Positions 1-5,803 of a stretch of 7,224 nt of DNA are shown here, piece after piece. Origin of the DNA: Acetobacteraceae bacterium (GTDB lineage: Bacteria; Pseudomonadota; Alphaproteobacteria; Acetobacterales; Acetobacteraceae); assembly GCA_025356735.1 (NCBI GenBank), contig JANXRT010000278.1:1-7224 (forward strand), written 5' to 3'. The translations under genes were made by a program, and so were the position numbers. Below the pieces are notes generated by a model that searched no databases, had not been told where the DNA came from, and saw nothing but the letters and a program-made list of their open reading frames with translations. How positions within the stretch are numbered: the stretch's first letter is position 1; every line of letters begins with the position of its first letter.

Positions 1-894
1 GTCGACGACGGTGCCGCCGGACGCGGGCGAAGTCCATGTCAGGCCAAGTGTCGTTTGGCTGGCGCTGCCTGCCAGCAGCCCGGTGGGTTGACCGGGCACC
101 GCCATAGTGCCGGCGGCGAGTGGCGGCGTTGCCGCAAACACGACATTTCCACCGGAGTAGGTGGCCGCGCGGAGCGAAGCGAACTGGCCGGGCAGCAGGG
201 CGGCACTGCCGGAGGTGGTGACGATGCCAGGGCCAAAGACCACGTTGCCGGCGGACAGGTTGATAACATCGCAGCAGAAGCCGGCGCCCATGTTGATGAA
301 GGCAGGCGTCAGCGTTAGGGCGGCGGAGCAGATCAGGATGCGGCCATTATGCGTCGTGCCGTCCAGGGTGACGTTCGAACTCAATTCCACCACCGGATGT
401 TTGTAGCCTGGGAGTTTCAATTGCAACCAGCTCCAGATCGCCGACAGAGTCTGGCGAAGCATCGTGGCACTGCCCTGGGCGACCCAGAAGCTGTCCGTGT
501 CGGTGGCGGCGATGGCCGGTTGTGCGACGTCGATGGTCTGGCCGTTGATAAGGTTTGCATAGGAGATCGTGTGATCCGCGCCGCCTTGGCTGATGCCGAC
601 CAGATCGGCAGCCGTGATCGTCGTGACCGGTGGCAGCGACGTAATCGATGCGGCGGTGGAACTCAGGATGCTTGCGGTGAGTGCGAGGCCAGCACCCAGA
701 GTGATCGGTTCAGGGCCGCCGGATCCGATGCTGATCCGCCCAAGCAGGGTTCCCGTTGGTGCGGCAATGGCGGGCTGAGTGCCGGCCAGGAAGTCTGCGA
801 CCGCGATCGCTCGAGTGAAGCCCGCCTGGCTGAGCGGTAGTTCGTCAGAAAGACTAACTTGACCGGCAGGCGGAAGCTGGGCGATGGTCGGCAT
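1..894 (-). CDS. Second tail fibre-like protein, N-terminal part (C-terminus beyond window)
   Basis: Translating the minus strand from ATG 894 gives 298 codons with no stop to the window edge. Residues 1-118 are the anchor-like domain shared with the long fibre (MPTIAQLPPAGQVSLSDELP at the start). Residues 119-160 form a linker with 'IWSWLQLKLPG'. Residues about 165-260 are a compact beta-looking domain ('VVELSSNVTLDGTTHNGRIL...FINMGAGFCCDVINLSAG...GPGIVTTSGS...LRAATYSGGNVVF'). From about 266 'PGQPTGLLAGSASQTTLGLTWTSPASGG' looks like the first strands of a fibronectin type III domain. FnIII domains are common in phage tail and fibre proteins and tend to bind carbohydrate or cell surfaces weakly. 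A strong ribosome site precedes the start. None of the 37-aa repeats is present. The distal part, and hence the final function (fibre, adhesin or surface-degrading enzyme), is not visible. Confidence 0.85.
   Translation of the reverse strand, partial: MPTIAQLPPAGQVSLSDELPLSQAGFTRAIAVADFLAGTQPAIAAPTGTLLGRISIGSGGPEPITLGAGLALTASILSSTAASITSLPPVTTITAADLVGISQGGADHTISYANLINGQTIDVAQPAIAATDTDSFWVAQGSATMLRQTLSAIWSWLQLKLPGYKHPVVELSSNVTLDGTTHNGRILICSAALTLTPAFINMGAGFCCDVINLSAGNVVFGPGIVTTSGSAALLPGQFASLRAATYSGGNVVFAATPPLAAGTMAVPGQPTGLLAGSASQTTLGLTWTSPASGGTVVD
541..894 (-). other. Shared fibre N-terminal domain, copy B (second fibre residues 1-118)
   Basis: Counterpart of the domain at 3560-3919. After residue 80 the alignment needs a two-residue gap, then continues through 'LP...T...ADL-x-x-x-SQGG...T-x-x-Y...G' (14 of 35 identical by hand count). 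Similarity fades after about residue 120, apart from a weak third 'D-x-x-x-(V)-x-x-G' module at 132-155. Confidence 0.8.
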
Positions 895-900
895 GAGGGT

Positions 901-905
901 TCCTC
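901..905 (-). promoter_or_regulatory. Ribosome binding site of the second fibre gene
   Basis: GAGGA on the minus strand, 6 nt before ATG 894, inside the 35-bp gap after the small protein gene. It is the best Shine-Dalgarno site in the window and fixes the start. Confidence 0.75.
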
Positions 906-929
906 GATGTTATTTCGCGATGGGAGGCC

Positions 930-1079
930 TTACCGGTCTGGCGCGCTCGGGACGCGATCGAGCGGATTTGCGATCTTATCCAGGGCTTCGGCCAGCTGCA
1001 TGAGGGCCGGTGCCTCGGCGCCCTTGAGGTCGACACGCGCCAGGAATACGAGGGCAACTCGGGCGAGTTCCGGGGTCAT
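930..1079 (-). CDS. Small 49-aa protein, translationally coupled to the long fibre
   Basis: A short frame of 49 codons plus TAA (930-932), begun by an ATG whose last bases overlap the fibre stop (ATGA at 1079-1076). The protein reads MTPELARVALVFLARVDLKG, then AEAPALMQLAEALDKIANPL, then DRVPSAPDR. It looks like two short amphipathic helices around an 'LKGAEAP' turn. It has no signal peptide or membrane segment. Codons are GC-ending as in the neighbours, and the gene fills the space between two fibre genes. The ribosome site is poor (AAAGG 12 nt upstream), which fits reinitiation after the fibre stop. Function is unknown to me. Small proteins of similar size and helix pattern occur next to tail fibre genes in other phages; a role in fibre assembly or chaperoning is possible but not shown. 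Longer frames overlapping it on the same strand (e.g. 854-1057) have Arg/Ser/Pro-rich shadow composition. Confidence 0.7.
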   Translation of the reverse strand: MTPELARVALVFLARVDLKGAEAPALMQLAEALDKIANPLDRVPSAPDR

Positions 1080-3919
1080 GTAAGGGCGATGCCTTTCCAG
1101 GTGGAGATACCGTTGTCGTAGGCCCAGAGTTTGTGGGCGGAGATGTCGTAGACGAGTGCGATGCCTTGGGCAGCGTTGGCGGGAGCCGCCGTCGGCGCTC
1201 CGGCACAGAAAGGTATCGCCAGGAACTTCGTCGTCGAGCTGGTCGGAATAGCTGCACCGGCACCGATGATCGTGTCTCCCGATGGGTTGGCACGGAGAGA
1301 GTTGGCGGCGACCCAGGTGACGCTTACCGTCAGCCCAAGACCGGACCCGTTCGTTGTAGCGAGCGGGTTGGACGGCGGCGGGAGGGCAGTCGCGGGCGGT
1401 GTCAGAACGGATAATCCGCCCGGCTGCACGATGCCGGACGAGTTCGCGTTGGTGACGAGGTACTGGCCGCCGAAGGCATCCTGCACGATGTCGCCATTGT
1501 GGTAGTAGGCCTGTCCGGCGCTGCCATTGCCGCCGGAAGTCACGGCGACGGCGGTGCCGACAAAGCCCGGCGTGTCCAGGATCAGGCCGAAGCCGCCGGC
1601 GGTCACGGACGCGTTTCCTAGCTGCAGGCTAGCCCCCTTGACGGCAAAGCCCGACGAGGTGAATGCGGCACCAGTGAAGTAGGCGTTACGTAGGTCGATG
1701 CCGTAGGCGGCCTGCATCGGGATGAAGGCGGCATTGCGGTTCAGGCCCTGGAACGATGTCTCGACCACGGTGCCGAACAGGGTTCCGGTCAGGTTGTTGA
1801 TCGGCCAACCGTTGTTGACGTTGCCGACGGCGATGCCGTGCCGCATGCCCGGCGAGCCCGCCGCGGCTTGGTTGGCGTTGACCAGGTTAAGGCCGTAATC
1901 CATGGCTGTTCCGGAAACCGCGTCTCCGGTGCCGAGCGCCAGCAACAGTCCACCTTTCTGGCCGATGGCCGAGGTGCCCGACGGCGCGGCCCAATCGAAC
2001 TCGTTGTACATGCCGCCGATATTGGAGGCGCCGGAGACCAGCTGGGTGCTGGCGGCGAGGGCCTGCAGGAAGCAGCCGGCTACGTTGGTGCTGGCGAAGA
2101 CGGTGCTGCTGGTTCCGATCATCTCCTGCGCCGTGGCAAGGCCGCCGCCGACATTCATCTGCGCCCAGACCGCCGCACGGCCGCCGCGCAGGGTGCTGCC
2201 ACCGGCGTTGTAGTAGATGCCCAGGGCATCGATCAGCCCGTTGGCGCTGGCCGACCCGTCGGCTGAATCGCTGCTTACCACGATGCGGTTGACATCGGAC
2301 TGGCCGGAAAACGTTCCGCTCAGCACCGAATTCGACGACATGGAGGGTGTCAGGGGACCGGCTGCGCCGACCGCCGTGTAGCCGGCGCTGATGTGCGGCG
2401 CCGCCAGCGGATGGGAGGCCTGGATGGTCGCATTGCCGTCCCAAGCGAGACCGACCACGTTCGGGACCAGATAGAGCGAGCTTCCGTTGGCGACCGATAT
2501 GCTGGAGGCGGACAGGATGGCGCCGGAGTCGGCGACGCGAAATACTTCCGATCCGCTGACATGGTACGAGAGGCTGGCCGCGTCGTTGTCATAGAGCATC
2601 TGCCGGGTTGCGGCGGCGTTCCAGTTGAGCGGGATGTTGTTGGCCAGGGTGAGAGGCCCGGAAAGTGTGCCGCCCGTTCTGGGAAGAGCGGTCGCCAGAT
2701 GGGCGTCAGCGTATTGCTTGGTGGCCGGATGCAGAGCCGCGATCGGATCGCCGGCAAGGGTAATCATGCCGGAGAGGGCGCCGCCTGTCCGGGGCAAGGC
2801 GGTTGCCGTTTGGGCATCGACATACTGCTTTGTCGCGGCCTGCAGCGGGGCAGTTTGGTCGGCGTTCAAGAGCAGGGGGCCAAGCAGAGCGCCGCCGGCC
2901 CTCGGCAGCAGCGTGGCAAGCCCCGCGTCGGTGTACTGCTTGGTGGCGGGCTGCAGCGAGGTGGTTGGATCGCCGATCAGGGTGAGCGCACCGGCTAGGA
3001 AGCCGCCGGAAAGCGGCAGAGCCAGCGACAGCCTGGTATCGGCGTATTGTTTCGTGGCGGCCTGCATCGCGCTGGCCGGATCACCTTTCAAGGTCAACGG
3101 GCCCGTCAGGGTACCGCCGGACAGAGGCAAGACCGAGGCCAGCTGGGCGTCGGCGTATTGCTTGGTCGCGGCCTGGAGCGGTGCCGCCGGATCTGCCGCG
3201 AGGGCTAGCGGGCCGGTGAGGATGCCGCCGGTTTTTGGCAGGTAGGCCGCATTCTGTGCGTCTGCATATTGCCGGGTCACGGCGTGCAGCGGCGCTGTTG
3301 GATTGTCGGACAGGGTGAGCAACCCTGTGAGCGTGCCGCCGGACCGGGGCAGCAGCGCGGCAGCGGCGGTGTCGACATAGCGCTTGGTGGCGGCGTTGGC
3401 GGCTTGTGTCGGGTCGGCGGCCAGCACGATCGGACCGGTCATGGTCATGCCGGTCGTCGAGGCGGTGTTGGCGGCAAAGTCTGCAAGGGTGTGGCTGGTG
3501 CCAGAGCCGGTTGGGATCACCAGAAGCTGGGAACCATCCAGGTTCGGCACTATCGAGATGCCGCTGAGGAACTGGCTATACGGCACGGTGACGTTGCCGC
3601 CGCCCTGGCTAACCGGGATCAGATCGGCCAGAGCCGGCACGGTACCGGCAGGCAGTGCCGATATGGCGAACGGCGTCGCAGTGGCCGACAGCGTGCCGGC
3701 GGCAAGCTGCAGGTTCGCGCCGATGGTCAGCGCCTCCGGAGCGCCGTTGCCGGCGCTGGCGCGGCCAAGCAGCTTGCCGCTGTCAATCGTGATTTCCGGC
3801 TGCATGCCGGCGATCACCTTGGCACGTGAGATCTTTCGCGAGGTTCCATCCTGGCTCACGAACAACACGTCGGCGTCGGAGGCGGCGGTGGCTGCCGCAA
3901 GCTGGTCGAGCGTCGGCAT
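1076..3919 (-). CDS. Long tail fibre protein with 37-residue repeats
   Basis: 947 aa from the preferred start. Domains: residues 1-120 are an N-terminal anchor-like domain shared with the gene at 894-1; 121-152 form a linker; 153-411 hold seven consecutive 37-residue units (consensus LPxSGGTLTGPLTLxxDPxAPLQAATKQYADAxxA), with a truncated eighth at 412-434; from 435 a long Gly/Ser/Ala/Asn-rich, beta-looking region without enzyme motifs; the last ~45 residues ('CAGAPTAAPANA...ALVYD-x-x-x-x-KLWAYD-x-G-x-x-x-W') resemble C-terminal segments of phage fibres. Such repeats are known from trimeric fibre shafts, with the distal part binding the host receptor. ATG 3919 is preferred over ATG 4018: it has GGGAG 10 nt upstream, avoids a 50-nt overlap with the preceding gene, and gives the MPT-x-x-QL start also found in the paralogous fibre. 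The stop TGA at 1076-1078 overlaps the next start as ATGA. Confidence 0.9.
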   Translation of the reverse strand: MPTLDQLAAATAASDADVLFVSQDGTSRKISRAKVIAGMQPEITIDSGKLLGRASAGNGAPEALTIGANLQLAAGTLSATATPFAISALPAGTVPALADLIPVSQGGGNVTVPYSQFLSGISIVPNLDGSQLLVIPTGSGTSHTLADFAANTASTTGMTMTGPIVLAADPTQAANAATKRYVDTAAAALLPRSGGTLTGLLTLSDNPTAPLHAVTRQYADAQNAAYLPKTGGILTGPLALAADPAAPLQAATKQYADAQLASVLPLSGGTLTGPLTLKGDPASAMQAATKQYADTRLSLALPLSGGFLAGALTLIGDPTTSLQPATKQYTDAGLATLLPRAGGALLGPLLLNADQTAPLQAATKQYVDAQTATALPRTGGALSGMITLAGDPIAALHPATKQYADAHLATALPRTGGTLSGPLTLANNIPLNWNAAATRQMLYDNDAASLSYHVSGSEVFRVADSGAILSASSISVANGSSLYLVPNVVGLAWDGNATIQASHPLAAPHISAGYTAVGAAGPLTPSMSSNSVLSGTFSGQSDVNRIVVSSDSADGSASANGLIDALGIYYNAGGSTLRGGRAAVWAQMNVGGGLATAQEMIGTSSTVFASTNVAGCFLQALAASTQLVSGASNIGGMYNEFDWAAPSGTSAIGQKGGLLLALGTGDAVSGTAMDYGLNLVNANQAAAGSPGMRHGIAVGNVNNGWPINNLTGTLFGTVVETSFQGLNRNAAFIPMQAAYGIDLRNAYFTGAAFTSSGFAVKGASLQLGNASVTAGGFGLILDTPGFVGTAVAVTSGGNGSAGQAYYHNGDIVQDAFGGQYLVTNANSSGIVQPGGLSVLTPPATALPPPSNPLATTNGSGLGLTVSVTWVAANSLRANPSGDTIIGAGAAIPTSSTTKFLAIPFCAGAPTAAPANAAQGIALVYDISAHKLWAYDNGISTWKGIALT
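2687..3463 (-). repeat. Seven tandem 111-bp units encoding 37-aa fibre repeats
   Basis: Counting from the fibre start, units occupy residues 153-189, 190-226, 227-263, 264-300, 301-337, 338-374 and 375-411, all exactly 37 residues without indels. Residues 412-434 (2686-2618) begin another copy that breaks off after the first strand motif. Each unit has a 'GG-x-L-x-G-x-L-x-L' strand element, a 'DP' turn and an 'ATKQYADA' helix-like element. The first unit is the most divergent (TGMTMTGPIVLAADP...NAATKRYVD). At DNA level the copies differ at many synonymous and non-synonymous sites, so the periodicity is kept by protein structure rather than by recent duplication. Confidence 0.92.
3560..3919 (-). 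other. Shared fibre N-terminal domain, copy A (long fibre residues 1-120)
   Basis: Residues 1-120 of the long fibre align with residues 1-118 of the second fibre. They share 'LLGR-x-S-x-G-x-G-x-PE-x-x-T-x-GA-x-L', 'LSxT' and 'ADL-x-x-x-SQGG'. By hand count 39 of the first 80 positions are identical without gaps. The domain is not itself part of the 37-aa repeat array. A baseplate or adaptor docking role is inferred from its N-terminal position and its conservation between fibres with different distal parts. Confidence 0.8.
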
Positions 3920-3929
3920 GGGCGTCGAA

Positions 3930-3934
3930 CTCCC
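3930..3934 (-). promoter_or_regulatory. Ribosome binding site deciding the long fibre start
   Basis: GGGAG on the minus strand, 10 nt before ATG 3919. It favours this start over the ATG at 4018, which lies inside the adaptor gene. Confidence 0.6.
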
Positions 3935-3968
3935 GTGTTGGATAATCAGGCTTTTGAGACAGATGGCG

Positions 3969-4448
3969 TCAGGACAGCACGGGATTGCCGTTCTGATCGG
4001 TGATGACAAGCCCGGCATCCGTCAGCAACGCGGTTGCCGGCACCGCAAGGTTGGAAAGCGACAGAACCGGCAGCAGGACGCTGCGCTGGATGTTGCGGCC
4101 ACTGACCGTGCCGATGGTCGCGGTGACGGTGTAGATCGTGTTCGCCTGGCCGCCAGCGAGCCAGAGCACCGCGCAACTGCCATCGGCCTGGCTTGAGACC
4201 AGCGTCAGGTCGCCTGGCAGGCTTGGCGAGATGGCGATATCCATGGCGCCGATGACATCGCCGTCATTGCCGGCCACGGCAGACCCGATGTCAAGTTGAT
4301 AGTCGAGCACGTCGCGCGGGTCCTTGGCCGGCCAGGCCAAGGGGGGCGGGGCGATGGCAGTGGCGCCGCGTGCGACCGCAATGAAGCTGTCGAGCTGAAC
4401 GCGGCGCGCGGTGCTGGGTTTGAAGACATGGCTGGCACTCGTCGGCAT
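3969..4448 (-). CDS. Phage fibre-tail adaptor-like protein (Gp77-type)
   Basis: A 159-aa protein. The central part reads as a small beta-sandwich: 'KDPRDVLDYQLDIGSAVAGND' at 42-62, 'DGSCAVLWLAGGQANTIYTVTA' at 89-110, and 'SGRNIQRSVLLPV' at 117-129. The pattern 'KDPxxVLDYxxD...GD-x-I...T...WL-(S/A)GG-x-x-x-x-Y-x-VT...GR...RS' is one I associate with phage fibre-tail adaptor proteins, small proteins that link fibres to the tail or baseplate. A Pro-rich segment at 34-41 (PPPLAWPA) precedes the domain and a short tail (131-159) follows. It is placed immediately before a long fibre gene, which suits the role. The ATG at 4448 is forced by an in-frame TGA four codons upstream. The ribosome site is weak (GAG-containing purines about 12 nt upstream). 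The family call is from motif memory and moderately sure; a general Ig-like tail protein is the alternative. Confidence 0.7.
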   Translation of the reverse strand: MPTSASHVFKPSTARRVQLDSFIAVARGATAIAPPPLAWPAKDPRDVLDYQLDIGSAVAGNDGDVIGAMDIAISPSLPGDLTLVSSQADGSCAVLWLAGGQANTIYTVTATIGTVSGRNIQRSVLLPVLSLSNLAVPATALLTDAGLVITDQNGNPVLS

Positions 4449-4504
4449 GGCTGGGTTTCACTCTCATGCAAAGGGTGGCCAAATCCGGTTAGGCGCAATT
4501 CGGT

Positions 4505-5749
4505 CTACCATCTCACGACGACGAGGCCGTAGGCGCCCGCGGCGCCGGCATAGACCGTGCCGGACGGATTTCCGGGGCCGGACGCACCTCCGCCGGGGAA
4601 GCATCCTGGCAGCCCGAACGTGCCACTAGACTGCGAGCCGGACATGGGCGCGCCGCCGCCCAGACCGCCTTGGATGCCGATGGCGTTCTGACCGGCCGAC
4701 CCGGTGATATTGATGTCGCCGCCGATGCCCACACCGGGTGGGTAGGCACCGTTCTGGGGAGCCGCAGGATAGGCGAGCGCATTGAGGCCGCCACCAGTGG
4801 CGCTCAGATAGGAGCCGAAGCTTGTCGTGCCGCCGACCCCGGGCGCGATGCCGGGACTGCCGGCGCCACCACCAATGCCTATCGCGACGGGGATCAACTG
4901 GCCGGTCACGACACCCACGACGCGTTTGCGGGCATAGCCGCCGCCGCTGCCACCGCCGCTGGCGGTGCTTGCAACCGAAGCATAACTTCCCGAGCCACCG
5001 CCCCAGAGCTCAACCTCCAGCTGGCTCACGCCGCTTGGCACGACGAAGTTTCCGGACGACGCAAAAGTCTGCACGCCCGAGGCGAAGCCGGGCCGCAACG
5101 CCGGCAGCTTCCAGGCAAGGAACGGCGCCGTCGGCAGTGTCGTGATGCCGGACGAATTGATGGCGGTCTGGCCGTAGACGACGATAACGACATAAAGTCC
5201 CACCCATCCGTTATCGATCGGGGGCGTGGACTGGGTGCCCGAAATCGCTGCGGCGCCGGCTTTGATCTGAATCTGGACGCGCTGCGTTCGTTGGGTGTTC
5301 TGTGCCGCCCCTGAATTGCCCGGGCCGCTATAGGGTTGCGATGGGTTGGACGCGTTGTAGTAGGGTAGGACGACGGGGTTGATGTCGGCTTCCTGAAGCG
5401 CTGCCTGGACCAGATAATTTATCGATTGGCCGGATGCGGTCGGCGCAGCCAGGCTGAAGCTGGTCGGCTGCTGGTTGATCCCCATCTTGAGCAGCGGATC
5501 GGAGGTGTCCGCCGGCAGGGAGCCGAAGGCGAGGGCATCGACCACGGAGAGTTGGGTGATGCTGCCAGGGCTGACGATGATCCCGAGTGACGACGGCACC
5601 GTCGGGCTGCAAGCCAATCCGTCGACGATGGTCGAGCCACCCAGAACAGCCTGAGCCAGATAGCCCAGGGCGATCATCGTGTTGCGATTGAGTGCAAGCA
5701 AATCCGTGTCAAGCGGGATGCTGCCAGGATAGACAACGTTTCTGTCCAT
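4505..5749 (-). CDS. Tail protein with C-terminal glycine-rich adhesin-like domain
   Basis: A 414-aa protein. Residues 1 to about 220 form a tail-associated part without a recognised enzyme motif. It opens MDRNVVYPGSIPLDTDLLAL, carries a hydrophobic strand at 183-192 (VGLYVVIVVY), and has a polar linker at about 130-155. At residue 226 begins 'VQTFASSGNFVVPSGVSQLEVELWGGGSG', the standard entry to the glycine-rich domains found at tips of many phage tail fibres. Everything from about 250 to 404 is rich in Gly, Ser, Ala and Pro, and the protein closes with 'YGLVVVRW', the usual terminal strand of such domains. In T4-like phages comparable polyglycine sandwiches (gp38) are receptor-binding tips; that role here is inference. 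The start at 5749 has a good ribosome site (AGGA, 7 nt spacing). It lies 54 bp after the previous gene and 56 bp before the next. The Gly-rich half is expected to evolve quickly. Confidence 0.82.
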   Translation of the reverse strand: MDRNVVYPGSIPLDTDLLALNRNTMIALGYLAQAVLGGSTIVDGLACSPTVPSSLGIIVSPGSITQLSVVDALAFGSLPADTSDPLLKMGINQQPTSFSLAAPTASGQSINYLVQAALQEADINPVVLPYYNASNPSQPYSGPGNSGAAQNTQRTQRVQIQIKAGAAAISGTQSTPPIDNGWVGLYVVIVVYGQTAINSSGITTLPTAPFLAWKLPALRPGFASGVQTFASSGNFVVPSGVSQLEVELWGGGSGSYASVASTASGGGSGGGYARKRVVGVVTGQLIPVAIGIGGGAGSPGIAPGVGGTTSFGSYLSATGGGLNALAYPAAPQNGAYPPGVGIGGDINITGSAGQNAIGIQGGLGGGAPMSGSQSSGTFGLPGCFPGGGASGPGNPSGTVYAGAAGAYGLVVVRW

Positions 5750-5756
5750 TATTATG

Positions 5757-5760
5757 TCCT
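5757..5760 (-). promoter_or_regulatory. Ribosome binding site of the Gly-rich tail protein gene
   Basis: On the minus strand AGGA lies 7 nt before ATG 5749, within a noticeably AT-rich 54-bp gap (5750-5803). It supports the chosen start. Confidence 0.65.
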
Positions 5761-5803
5761 AACAACGCAAGAATTAAGGGTAAATTCGTGTTGGACTTGA
5801 GAT

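Noticed and set aside
854..1057. 67-codon minus-strand frame overlapping the small gene and the second fibre start
   Set aside because: Arg/Ser/Pro-rich shadow composition, no ribosome site, and it conflicts with the ATGA-coupled 49-aa frame and the strong GAGGA site of the next gene.
2625..3245. Repetitive 206-codon plus-strand frame (recurring ASAYCLVAGC-like units)
   Set aside because: Its periodicity is the antisense reading of the 111-bp fibre repeats; the minus-strand frame has the clear fibre motifs.
2687..3463. Regularly spaced repeats as a possible CRISPR array
   Set aside because: Units are 111 bp, contiguous, diverged and in frame within a coding sequence.
3920..4018. 33-residue N-terminal extension of the long fibre (ATG 4018)
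   Set aside because: It would overlap the adaptor gene by 50 nt, contains unfibre-like 'CCPDAIC', and the paralogous fibre starts at the equivalent of ATG 3919.
3384..4196. 270-codon open frame on the plus strand
   Set aside because: It lies antisense across the end of the adaptor gene and the start of the long fibre, has no family resemblance, and open antisense frames are expected in GC-rich coding DNA.
4670..5314. 214-codon plus-strand frame
   Set aside because: Antisense to the Gly-rich tail protein; composition explained by reading GGC/GCC-rich codons backwards.
5750..5803. AT-rich gap as a promoter
   Set aside because: A CATAAT stretch is present near the start codon, but no -35-like hexamer lies at a suitable distance; only the ribosome site is supportable.
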